Under the pieces are notes generated by a model. That model was not told where the DNA came from. It saw only the letters and a list, made by a program, of their open reading frames with translations, and did no database searches. Both the position numbers and the translations under genes were made by a program. A DNA stretch of 64,000 nucleotides from JANXLS01 sp038227045 (lineage in GTDB: Bacteria; Planctomycetota; SZUA-567; H5-PLA8), in assembly GCA_038227045.1 (NCBI GenBank), contig JBBRQD010000009.1:29450-93449 (forward strand), read 5' to 3'. Position 1 is the first letter of the stretch. Every line of letters begins with the position of its first letter. Below, piece by piece: positions 1 to 7,636 of this stretch.

Positions 1-577
1 TGACCGCCGCGAGCACCAGCGCCGCCGCGCGCTGGACCACGGGCGGCACGCTCGCGAGCTTCTCGCGCGCTTTCGTGTCATTCAGCTTTTCAAACTTTTT
101 GGCAAACAACGCCGGATGCAATTTCTGTTGCGCCTCGCACGTTTCCTGCAGGCGAAGCAGGCTCTTGAGCAGCGCGCCATCGGATTCGGCGTGCTTTTTG
201 AAAAGATCAATTGGCTTTGGATCGATCAAAGAACGGGCGGAGCCGGAATCCAACAGGTCGGCCGCAATGTAAAGAACCTCACTTGTATGCAACTCCGCCC
301 GGGTCAGGCCTTCGCGCAAATGGCGCTCGCGGTCAATGGCGCGCAGCGGTTGCTCGCGCCACATGCGGAACGTATTGAGAACAAACGGACATTCGACCCG
401 CTTGTACAGCTCGTTCTTGTCGTACCCGGGACCATCGAGCGGCAACCCGAGCGCCTCGAAACACTGCCGCACCGCCGCCGACTTCCGGATGATGTCTGTA
501 GCGGGCGGCGCTGAAGCCTCGCCCGCCGGCAATAATCCGCAGCAAACGAACCAAGCGAGAATAAGTCGTGTGTTCAT
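1..577 (-). CDS. Partial secreted protein of unknown function
   Basis: This reading frame opens with ATG at 577 and runs off the left edge, giving 192 codons without a stop. The N-terminus is a plausible signal peptide: MNTR, then a hydrophobic stretch (LILAWFVCCGLLPAG), then an AxA-like region. The mature part is soluble, helical and charged, with conserved-looking Cys residues (RQCFEALG, VECPF, QETCEAQ). I recognise no family. It lies 150 bp downstream of the GGDEF gene on the same strand, so co-transcription is possible. The frame is supported by codon use and by the lack of a better competing frame, not by homology. The C-terminus is missing. Confidence 0.6.
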   Translation of the reverse strand, partial: MNTRLILAWFVCCGLLPAGEASAPPATDIIRKSAAVRQCFEALGLPLDGPGYDKNELYKRVECPFVLNTFRMWREQPLRAIDRERHLREGLTRAELHTSEVLYIAADLLDSGSARSLIDPKPIDLFKKHAESDGALLKSLLRLQETCEAQQKLHPALFAKKFEKLNDTKAREKLASVPPVVQRAAALVLAAV

Positions 578-727
578 GCCTGAGATATACACCCGCGCGC
601 GATTTTCATACTGTATTCTGATTCTGAAATCCAGGTGACAGAGCACTCGACTATTTAACGCGAACAATCGAGCGCCATATACTGTGCCTTCAATTTCTTG
701 TAGTGGCGAAGTGCGTTCTGCGCCCTT

Positions 728-1582
728 TTACTGCCCCGTCTTCCGCGCTCGTTTAGCCACATACATAGCCCGATCGGCCTCTTCCCACGCGTGATGCAGA
801 TCCCGCGCGGGATCGCGCATTGCGGTTCCGATGGAGGCGCCGATTCCGCGTTTTTTCAAGCGCTCTTCAATCGCCTTCAGCAGCCGTTTTTCGATATCGG
901 CGTGGCATTCGACCGCCAAAATTCCGAACTCGTCGCCGCCCAAACGCGCCACGAAATCCGTGCCCCGGCACGCGCGGCTCAGCTCGTCCGCCGTGTCTTT
1001 GATCAGCGCGTCTCCCTGCGCATGGCCTGCCGTATCGTTCAGCGCTTTTAAGCCGTCCAGATCGATTGAGATGATGCACGCCGATTGGCCAAAGCGGCGG
1101 CAGCGCGACTCTTCGGTCACCATGCGCTCGTCCCACGCGCGGCGGTTTCCGACGCCGGTCAACGGATCGGTCATGGCCTGCATCTGGGTGAAGACCGCGC
1201 GCTTGTAAATGAAGTTGGTCTCGCGGTTCATGTGCCGCAGGCGCTCGGCCATGACCTGCATGACCTCGAGGGCAAACCCCGGCGTTTCGACGATCATGGT
1301 TTGAAAGCGCGCGCTGTCGATGGAGACCAGTTCGCAGTCGGTCAAGGCCGTCGCGGTGGCGCTGCGCGGCGCTTGGTCGACCAGCGTCATCTCGCCCAGG
1401 ATTTCCCCCGTTTGAAAGGCCCCGATGATCAGGTCGTCCGTTTTCAATTCCACCACGCCAGACTTGATCACAAACATGTGCTGGCCTTCGTCGCCCTGGC
1501 GAAAGATAACGTCTCGCGCTTTGAAAACGAGACAGGTGTCCGTGGTCCGGAGCAAGCCAAGGCTGTTGGATGTGTGGGCCAT
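728..1582 (-). CDS. Cyclic nucleotide-binding domain + GGDEF diguanylate cyclase
   Basis: 284 residues. The N-terminal half (about 15-125) is a CRP-like cyclic nucleotide-binding beta-roll (DVIFRQGDEGQHMFVIKSG, then GEILGEMTLVDQAPRSATA). The C-terminal half (about 135-284) is a GGDEF domain. The catalytic GGDEF motif is intact at residues 215-219. An RxxD motif (RGTD, 206-209) sits exactly five residues upstream, which matches the c-di-GMP product-inhibition I-site. The expected role is synthesis of c-di-GMP from two GTP, gated by a nucleotide or other small ligand. There is no transmembrane segment, so it should be cytoplasmic. An HD-GYP protein at 57525-58607 could supply the opposing phosphodiesterase activity. 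Confidence 0.93.
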   Translation of the reverse strand: MAHTSNSLGLLRTTDTCLVFKARDVIFRQGDEGQHMFVIKSGVVELKTDDLIIGAFQTGEILGEMTLVDQAPRSATATALTDCELVSIDSARFQTMIVETPGFALEVMQVMAERLRHMNRETNFIYKRAVFTQMQAMTDPLTGVGNRRAWDERMVTEESRCRRFGQSACIISIDLDGLKALNDTAGHAQGDALIKDTADELSRACRGTDFVARLGGDEFGILAVECHADIEKRLLKAIEERLKKRGIGASIGTAMRDPARDLHHAWEEADRAMYVAKRARKTGQ

Positions 1583-1635
1583 CTCAATTCCCTCTAAAAA
1601 CCGGAATGACGGAGGCGAGCACGCCCCTTAACCGA

Positions 1636-2502
1636 TCACTGTTTTCTCGACGACACCACCGCGAACGCCGGTCCGTGCGGGTGTTTTGCGTCTTCGAAAC
1701 TAATGCGCGGGTTTCGGAATCCGAAGAATTCGAGGCATTTCAAAATGTCGCCGCGCGTCATCCACTGGCTGTGCGGCGCGCTTCCCCCGCAGAATGTCGA
1801 ATTGCCCAGCGAGGTGAGATATTCCTGGCGATACAGCGTGTGCCGGAAACCCGCGTGTTCCGCCTCCTTCGAACTCGAAAACTTGACCGCCAAGGCGCGA
1901 TTTCCGGCAATCGTCTCTTCGTCATAATAATGCGTCCACACATACACATGTTCCGTGCAGCGCGCGGCCAAAAGCGCGATGACTTCCGCCGGATTTTGCA
2001 TATGATACAGGACGCCGCTCGCCACACCAATCTCGAATTGGGGGCCGTCCTGCCGCAAATACTCGACAAAATCGCCGCACCGAAAATGCACGCGCTGCAA
2101 CTTAAGCAGATCTTTGACGACAAGGCATTTCATGAACGCGCGCGAGTTCGCTTCAATGGCGACAATCTCTTTGGCCCCGCTTTGGGAAAACATGTAGGAA
2201 TGCCCGCCTTCAAGCGGACCGAGTTCCAACACCGTTTTTCCCGCCACGCCGCCGATTTCGGTCAAGAACCGCGCGATGGAATTGTCCGCAAACAATGTAA
2301 TCCCGCCGGCCTTCAGCCCGGAGAAGGGTTCCGGCAACTGCGATACCCATTCGCCGCTGAAGATGTCCAGAGCGTTCTGCGCTGAGGGCGCCGTTTTGAC
2401 GTAACTGTCCAGGATGCGGGATTTGTCCGGTGTCATCTGCCAGCGCAATTTCGCGCGTGAAAGGGAGTTGCGACATTTCCGAAGTACGTCGCGCATGGCC
2501 AT
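1636..2502 (-). CDS. Class I SAM-dependent methyltransferase
   Basis: 288 residues. The SAM-binding motif I region is clear: VLELGPLEGGHSYMF followed by an acidic strand end (EIVAIEANSRAF). A later segment, VGVASGVLYHMQNPAEVI, fits motif IV and the post-motif of class I methyltransferases. This arrangement is common in FkbM-like and sugar or polyketide methyltransferases, but the substrate cannot be read from the sequence. It lies on the same strand as the downstream GGDEF gene with a 53-bp gap. ATG 2502 was chosen; ATG 2496 two codons in is an equally plausible start. Confidence 0.8.
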   Translation of the reverse strand: MAMRDVLRKCRNSLSRAKLRWQMTPDKSRILDSYVKTAPSAQNALDIFSGEWVSQLPEPFSGLKAGGITLFADNSIARFLTEIGGVAGKTVLELGPLEGGHSYMFSQSGAKEIVAIEANSRAFMKCLVVKDLLKLQRVHFRCGDFVEYLRQDGPQFEIGVASGVLYHMQNPAEVIALLAARCTEHVYVWTHYYDEETIAGNRALAVKFSSSKEAEHAGFRHTLYRQEYLTSLGNSTFCGGSAPHSQWMTRGDILKCLEFFGFRNPRISFEDAKHPHGPAFAVVSSRKQ

Positions 2503-2641
2503 CTTCTTTGCCTCTTAAACGTGGAAACGGTGGAATTCAATGTCAGTGCACTCGATTTTTTATGTATGCTCCGTCGTTGAACTCTCTAATGCGCGCGGGC
2601 AAGCACTCGGAGTTGTTTCTGCAATTTGCTTCGAATTCGCT

Positions 2642-2860
2642 TTAAACCGCCTGCATACGGTTCGCATAGTCTTCTCCAGAGGTCGGTGAGGGTAAACTCT
2701 TTCCATCTTGCTTATAAAGTTCGATCGTTTCGTCGGCGAAAACAGATTGCTGGGACTGGCCATGGCAGCCGCCATAAAACAGCCCCGGGCAGCTTCCCAC
2801 AAAACACTGATCTTCGTCGGACCATTCAACTATTTTTACACAGCGGACATTGTCTTTCAT
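2642..2860 (-). CDS. HicB-like antitoxin-type protein, shortened
   Basis: 72 residues. The N-terminal strand-turn-strand, KIVEWSDEDQCFVGSCPGLF followed by YGGCHG, is typical of the HicB partial-RNase-H fold. The end, ELYKQDGK then LPSPTSG, matches the usual C-terminus. Compared with remembered family members, the helix between CHG and ELYKQDG looks about ten residues short. No HicA toxin frame (about 60-80 codons) is visible in the 140 bp downstream or the 83 bp upstream, so this is an orphan. It may be a degenerate antitoxin or a stand-alone regulator. Confidence 0.6.
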   Translation of the reverse strand: MKDNVRCVKIVEWSDEDQCFVGSCPGLFYGGCHGQSQQSVFADETIELYKQDGKSLPSPTSGEDYANRMQAV

Positions 2861-2943
2861 CGTCAGCTTGTCCTGACAGAGTCGAAGTTATTCTTACCCC
2901 TATAAAAAGACAATACCCAATATACGAAGAAATAGCAATGGCC

Positions 2944-4359
2944 TCACTTATCCGGCCCATTATACGGTACCCGATCGAACACATCCGTCCACCCCGCCGC
3001 CCGCGGATCGCCTGTTCCCGCTTGCCAGCGTTCCAGCCTTGCAATCAGCGCGCGTTTCGTCGCGGCGTGCTCGGGCAGTTCCGCGACGTTGACCAGTTGA
3101 TTCGGGTCTTTCGCCAGATCGTAGAGTTCTTCCGCCGGGCGCTTTTCGCAGGCGAGCTTGAAGAATTTTGGGATGATGTGTTTTTCGTCGTCGCCGGAAA
3201 GTACCACGTCTTTGCTCGGCCCGCCGTCGATATCGCCGAAGGGTCCGACGGATTTCCAGCGCTGCGGATCGCCCGCGGGCCAGCGTTCGGGCGTGAGATT
3301 TCGGATGTACAAAAATTCCCTCGTGCGAATTGCGCGGCAGGGATAGCCCAAGTCTCCGGCGCGCACATTCGCATGTCGTTCGCGTTCGAGGTATACGACA
3401 TCGCGGCCTTCGTGCTCGTCTTTTAGCAGAATGTTGAGCAAACTGCGTCCGGTCATGTCGGCGAGCGGCTGAAGGCCCGCCGCTTCCAGGAACGTGGGCG
3501 CGAGATCCGTCGAGTGCGTGAATTCGTCGCTGACGCGCCCGCCCTTTATTTTCTCGGGCCAGCGAATCGCCAGCGGCATGCGCGTGCCGGAGTCGTACAG
3601 ATTCGCCTTGCCGCGCGGGAACGGCATGCCATTGTCGCTGGTGATCACGACGATCGTGTTCTTCGCTCGGCCCGACGCGTCGAGCAGTTTCAAACAATCG
3701 CCAACTTCGCGGTCGAAGCGCATCAAGCGCACGTAATAGTCGAGGATGTCGCCGCGTACTTCGGGCGTGTCGGGCAGAAACGCGGGAACTTCGACGTCTT
3801 CGATTTTCATCCCGGATTTAACGCCTTCGCCTTTTTCATACGGCCGGTGAGGATCGCGGCTGCCGAACCAGAAACAGAATGGTTTGCCGCCAGGAACTGT
3901 TTTCAAAAAGTCGTCAAACGTCTTGAAGTCCGGGCCGGCAGGATTGCGCGTGCGCTCGCCGTTCTGCCCCGGACCCCAGCCTTTGCGCGTGAAGCCAACG
4001 GTGTAGCCCGCGTCTTCGAGCACATCCGGATACGTCTTGAATTTAACGGGCAGCGTGCTCCACAGGTCCGCGCCGCTCTCCAATCGATGCACCGCCTGCC
4101 CCGTCAGAATTGCTCCGCGTGAAGGCGTGCACGAAGGCGATGCACAGAACGCATGTGTAAAACGGACGCCCTCGCTCGCAACCTGATCGAAATTCGGAGT
4201 CTTGCAGACCTTGTCGCCGTTGGCTGTGAAACTTCGAAAGGACGCGTCGTCCGCGATGCAAAATAGGATGTTGGGACGCTCGTCGGCCGCGCGGCTGGCG
4301 AGACAAAGCAGCAGAAGTGTTGACAGAAATGCAATCGGAACGAATCGGGACGCTCGCAT
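2944..4359 (-). CDS. Secreted sulfatase (heparan N-sulfatase-like)
   Basis: 471 residues with a signal peptide (MRASRFVPIAFLSTLLLLCLASRA). The alkaline phosphatase/sulfatase fold starts at RPNILFCIADDASFRSF with the metal-binding Asp pair. The formylglycine site is C77-T-P-S-R81, the CxPSR form that needs maturation by a formylglycine-generating enzyme. Later conserved parts are FGSRDPHRPYEKG, IVVITSDNGMPFPRGK and a C-terminal ELYDLAKDPNQLVN. Overall order resembles SGSH/heparan N-sulfatase-like bacterial sulfatases, which remove sulfate from glycans in the periplasm or outside the cell. The exact substrate is unknown. It is transcribed away from the nuo operon. Confidence 0.93.
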   Translation of the reverse strand: MRASRFVPIAFLSTLLLLCLASRAADERPNILFCIADDASFRSFTANGDKVCKTPNFDQVASEGVRFTHAFCASPSCTPSRGAILTGQAVHRLESGADLWSTLPVKFKTYPDVLEDAGYTVGFTRKGWGPGQNGERTRNPAGPDFKTFDDFLKTVPGGKPFCFWFGSRDPHRPYEKGEGVKSGMKIEDVEVPAFLPDTPEVRGDILDYYVRLMRFDREVGDCLKLLDASGRAKNTIVVITSDNGMPFPRGKANLYDSGTRMPLAIRWPEKIKGGRVSDEFTHSTDLAPTFLEAAGLQPLADMTGRSLLNILLKDEHEGRDVVYLERERHANVRAGDLGYPCRAIRTREFLYIRNLTPERWPAGDPQRWKSVGPFGDIDGGPSKDVVLSGDDEKHIIPKFFKLACEKRPAEELYDLAKDPNQLVNVAELPEHAATKRALIARLERWQAGTGDPRAAGWTDVFDRVPYNGPDK

Positions 4360-4462
4360 GAAATCGATCCTCCATATAACACTATTGTTTCTTGAAATTG
4401 CATAAACCAGCGGCCATTGAATTGTTCAAACGATGCCATATAATTATCGTCGCTGTTCTTTA

Positions 4463-4486
4463 CGCCTTTGCGCCTTTGCGAGAGAA
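4463..4486. repeat. Half-element of a GCAAAG-type dispersed repeat
   Basis: Two imperfect units of CGCCTTTG run into GCGAGAG just upstream of the nuo promoter. Related sequence recurs at 30935-30964 and forms the outer arms of the nested palindrome at 33870-33974. I have seen similar sequence in intergenic regions of many unrelated bacteria, but no search was run. Confidence 0.5.
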
Positions 4487-4508
4487 AAATGAAGTTCGCG
4501 CGAATTCG

Positions 4509-4536
4509 TTGACACTCGAATGGCTCACGCTATAAA
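4509..4536 (+). promoter_or_regulatory. Sigma-70-type promoter of the nuo operon
   Basis: TTGACA at 4509-4514, a 16-bp spacer, then TATAAA at 4531-4536. Initiation is expected near 4543, about 68 bases before the nuoA start. This is the best promoter match in the gap between the divergent sulfatase and nuoA. Confidence 0.6.
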
Positions 4537-4610
4537 GAGAACGCGAATTTAAGGAAAATGTAGGCAGCGGCTGCGGATTGTTTTTCGCGCGGCGTGATTT
4601 GGAGGAAGCG

Positions 4611-5165
4611 ATGCATCCAGATTTGGAAATTGCGCAGTATGGCGCGGCCGGGCTGCTGCTCGTCTTGGCGCTGGCCTTGACAGGCGGGCTGATGTTTCTG
4701 TCGCATTTAGTCAGCGTCAGCAACCCCACCAAAGAAAAACAGATGTCCTACGAGTGCGGCGAAGACCCCGTCGGCACTGCGTGGCTCCGCTTCAATATTC
4801 GCTTTTACGTCGTGGCGCTGGTCTTCGTGCTGTTCGATGTCGAAATGGCGCTGATCTATCCCATTGCCGCGATCTTTAAAAACATTACCAGCGATCCCAA
4901 AAATTGGATCGGCGCGGTGGCGGTCTTTTCGGAAGTCGCTTTTTTTCTGGCGGTGCTGTTCCTGGGATTGGTTTATATCTGGGCGAAAGGCGATTTGGGC
5001 TGGATCCGGACGTTCAAGCGATCAACGGACCAAGGTTTGCGTTCATGGAAATTGGGCAAGGCCACGCAGGCGCCGATGATTCCGATCGCGCCATACGATA
5101 AGCGTCACGCGGACGTGGAGTCGGCGAACGCCTCCAAAACAGTTCCAGAAGCGAAAGGAATTTAA
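4611..5165 (+). CDS. nuoA: NADH-quinone oxidoreductase subunit A
   Basis: 184 residues. Three transmembrane helices are visible (LLLVLALALTGGLMFLSHL, IRFYVVALVFVLFDVEMAL, AVAVFSEVAFFLAVLFLGLVYIW). The loop MSYECGEDPVGTAW contains the subunit A cysteine, and FDVEMALIYP is the family signature. Subunit A is a membrane part of the proton-pumping NADH dehydrogenase, close to the quinone channel. ATG 4611 was chosen over an upstream in-frame start because GGAGGAAG directly precedes it. A hydrophilic C-terminal tail of about 60 residues makes it longer than typical NuoA (about 120-150). It is the first gene of the operon, three bases before nuoB. Confidence 0.95.
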   Translation: MHPDLEIAQYGAAGLLLVLALALTGGLMFLSHLVSVSNPTKEKQMSYECGEDPVGTAWLRFNIRFYVVALVFVLFDVEMALIYPIAAIFKNITSDPKNWIGAVAVFSEVAFFLAVLFLGLVYIWAKGDLGWIRTFKRSTDQGLRSWKLGKATQAPMIPIAPYDKRHADVESANASKTVPEAKGI

Positions 5166-5168
5166 ATT

Positions 5169-5708
5169 ATGGGAGTGATGAGCAACCGCTTTGAGGCGGA
5201 CAACATCGTCATGACCAACGTGGATACTCTGCTGAATCTGGGCAAGGAGCATTCCATTTGGTACCTGCTTTTCGCAACGGCCTGTTGCGGAATCGAGTTG
5301 ATGCAGACCGGTGCCAGCAAGTTCGATGTCGATCGCTTCGGCATGATTCCGCGCACGACGCCGCGCCAGGCGGATTTGATGATCGTCGCCGGGACGATCA
5401 CGCACAAGATGGCCAGCCGCGTCAAGCGGCTCTACGAACAAATGCCCAACCCGAAGTGGGTCTTGTCGATGGGCTCCTGCGCCAACGCGGGTGGCCCGTT
5501 CTGCAAGTTCAGTTACTCGGTGTTGAAAGGCATTGACAAATATATTCCAGTGGACGTCTACGTCCCCGGCTGTCCGCCGCGTCCGGAAGCGCTGATCGAA
5601 GGAGTCTTTAAACTCCGCGAAAAGATCAAGCTCGAGCATGTGCTGCGAAAAGAAGGCAGAGCGCTGCCCAAGCGCGAGCCGATTATTATCGCGGATCACG
5701 CGGCATAG
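5169..5708 (+). CDS. nuoB: NADH-quinone oxidoreductase subunit B
   Basis: 179 residues. This is the peripheral-arm subunit that carries the terminal [4Fe-4S] cluster N2 and reduces quinone. The four ligands are present: adjacent C39 and C40 (FATACCGIELM), C104 (SMGSCANAGGPF) and C135 (VPGCPPRPE). Length is normal. AAGGAA lies about ten bases before the ATG. The last bases of the gene and its 3' flank are the left boundary of the tandem duplication that follows. Confidence 0.97.
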   Translation: MGVMSNRFEADNIVMTNVDTLLNLGKEHSIWYLLFATACCGIELMQTGASKFDVDRFGMIPRTTPRQADLMIVAGTITHKMASRVKRLYEQMPNPKWVLSMGSCANAGGPFCKFSYSVLKGIDKYIPVDVYVPGCPPRPEALIEGVFKLREKIKLEHVLRKEGRALPKREPIIIADHAA

Positions 5709-5752
5709 GAAAGTGGCAGGAAAACGAGATGGGTGTTCGGCTTATCAGAAGC

Positions 5753-5780
5753 GAAATGGCCTTGCTGTTAAGGCCATTTC
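5753..5780 (+). terminator. Strong hairpin after nuoB (attenuator or processing site)
   Basis: A perfect 11-bp stem (GAAATGGCCTT with its complement) and a 6-base loop lie 45 bases after nuoB. No run of T follows, so a true intrinsic terminator is doubtful. In the duplicated spacer the left arm survives (7539-7549), but the right arm has been replaced by a different C/G-rich hairpin (around 7561-7583). Confidence 0.4.
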
Positions 5781-5852
5781 GTTTGGCGGAATGAAACAAA
5801 CTATTGAACAATCGGAATAGTCAACGTGAAATGGCGCGCCACAGGAGCTTTT

Positions 5853-7457
5853 ATGCAAAAAAATTCGACATCATTGAAGTGTTTATGCCAGATTCTCTTG
5901 TTGGGTCTGGCAGTGTTGGGATCGCAACTCAGAGCTGCGGACGCCAAAAAGACCACGCCGCGAGGTGGCACTACCGACGACGCCCAGTTTACATTTCCGA
6001 ATTTCATCGACGTCTCGGCCTGTGCGGGGTTCTCGCTGCAATGGGTTTCGCAGGGGCTACAAGTGGACCATGCGACTGGTAACTTCAATACAACGTGGTC
6101 GCCGACTGAGCCTAATGTGTTGAATTGTTCGGGGCATTTGGACGCGACGACGCTTACCGCGACTTTGAAATGCCCGTCCGGCACGGGCCCGGTGGGAACC
6201 ATTACTGCGACGGGAAGCAACAATGTTTATACCGGAACGTATACACTTGGCGCAGCTACTGGTCCCGTCAATATCGTGTTGACTCCAGGCGGCGGTGGCG
6301 AAGGTTCGAACAATAAAAAAGAAACCTTGAATGCCACGTTGACGCCCAATCCGGCAAAGGTAGGCGATACGGTTGTTTTCAAAGGAATACTCACCCCCGA
6401 CCAAGGGCATGTGGTGACGGCTGCCGATATGGGAACGCTTTCGTTTGGCGACGGTTCTCCTGACGTAACGCTGAACGGACTGCAATTCATTCCTCAATTT
6501 AAGGAACCCGGTTTCAGCCATGTGTATCAAAGCGAGGGTGTTTTTGATATTCATCTTCATTTGTTCAACACGTCGAACCCGCTCGACTCGGGAGCCGATT
6601 TCGATTTCTTTGAAGTGGTGGGTTCGGCCCCGGTGGCGGTCAACGGCGCGACAGGGGTGAACGTGACGTCGAGTGTCAGCGGCGGGGGTGCGGTCGGACT
6701 GCAAATTCACGCTCAGTTATTGAGCGGGGCGGCCGACGCCACGACATCCTTTGAAGATGCCGGAGGTAATCCGGTTCCGCCGGCGGGCGGGACTCTGCAA
6801 GGGTTCACGGTTGGACAGACGGTCGCCGGGTCCGGATTAGTAGTGGGTTCAACGAATGTGTTGGATGCCGTCGGAACGACCATTGGACAAATTCGAAAAA
6901 CGGTGGGTGTCTCGGATACTCTCGCGGGTGTTCCGAACGGACTGGCGAATCCGGCCAGTACGGCGTTGAGCGTTAAGAGCCTAAAGGGAAAATTCACGTT
7001 CAATCAGTCGAAATCGGATGACGTGGCCTTCAGCGCTCAATTCATGTTGCCGCCGGGTTTCAGTTTCGCGCGATCCGGAGCCAACGAGATGCAGTTCAGC
7101 ATGGGTAACGTGGTCGACACCGTGCAGCTCGACACGAAAGGCAATTTAAAGTCGGCGAGCCGGGGCCGGATCACGAAATTGAGTGTCAAGATTCCAAAGC
7201 TCGCGCAGGGTGTGGCGGTGGGCGGAGAGCCAGCCAAGCTGACCGCGCAATTCAGCGCCACAGGCATGACGGGTTCCGGCTTCAACACCGAGGGCATAAC
7301 ATCCCAGCGTGGAACCAATGAAACGGGCAAGGTCTTGACGCGTTTTATTCAAGTCAACATGCTCTTCGCCGGTGTGGCATACGAAGTTTTGGCACCGGTC
7401 AACTATGTGATTTCGCCGGACAGCTCTTTTGGTTCGATCGCAGGCAGGCACCAATAG
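5853..7457 (+). CDS. Secreted PKD-domain protein X1, first tandem copy
   Basis: 534 residues, exported by an N-terminal signal peptide (cores LCQILLLGLAVLGSQ, then AADA). Three parts follow. About 40-140 is a conserved beta-rich domain with SACAGF, LNCSGH and LKCPSG cysteines, then a Gly-rich linker. About 155-270 is PKD-like (LTPNPAKVGDTVVF, FGDGSPDVTL, FSHVYQSEGVFDIHL). About 275-534 is an unrecognised beta-rich domain ending SFGSIAGRHQ. ATG 5853 follows CAGGAG; the longer GTG start at 5826 would put charged residues before the signal peptide. It sits in the complex I operon without any known link to respiration. A cell-surface or periplasmic binding role is inferred only from PKD content. 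Confidence 0.85.
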   Translation: MQKNSTSLKCLCQILLLGLAVLGSQLRAADAKKTTPRGGTTDDAQFTFPNFIDVSACAGFSLQWVSQGLQVDHATGNFNTTWSPTEPNVLNCSGHLDATTLTATLKCPSGTGPVGTITATGSNNVYTGTYTLGAATGPVNIVLTPGGGGEGSNNKKETLNATLTPNPAKVGDTVVFKGILTPDQGHVVTAADMGTLSFGDGSPDVTLNGLQFIPQFKEPGFSHVYQSEGVFDIHLHLFNTSNPLDSGADFDFFEVVGSAPVAVNGATGVNVTSSVSGGGAVGLQIHAQLLSGAADATTSFEDAGGNPVPPAGGTLQGFTVGQTVAGSGLVVGSTNVLDAVGTTIGQIRKTVGVSDTLAGVPNGLANPASTALSVKSLKGKFTFNQSKSDDVAFSAQFMLPPGFSFARSGANEMQFSMGNVVDTVQLDTKGNLKSASRGRITKLSVKIPKLAQGVAVGGEPAKLTAQFSATGMTGSGFNTEGITSQRGTNETGKVLTRFIQVNMLFAGVAYEVLAPVNYVISPDSSFGSIAGRHQ

Positions 7458-7465
7458 GAACGGAC

Positions 7466-7636
7466 ATGGAATTCGACAACATCGCAAATATCGTCATGGC
7501 AAAGAAAGTGGGATGGGCCTCTGGCCCATCAAAAAGCGAAATGGCCTTGCCTCTGTTCACCCCTCCCCCCTTGGGGAGAGGGGAACTGAACGTATTGAAA
7601 AATCGGAATGCAATAGTGTCCCAGGAGCTCCTATGA
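7466..7636 (+). pseudogene. Truncated 5' copy of nuoC fused to spacer sequence
   Basis: This 56-codon frame starts with the duplicated nuoC ribosome binding site and ATG. The first ten codons (MEFDNIANIV) are identical to nuoC. It then runs through the duplication junction and spacer, and its stop TGA overlaps the ATG of the second PKD gene. It cannot make a working NuoC. If translated, it could couple translation into X2 as an accidental leader peptide. The spacer it crosses holds an 8-bp hairpin at 7512-7530 and a C/G-rich hairpin near 7561-7583. Confidence 0.75.
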
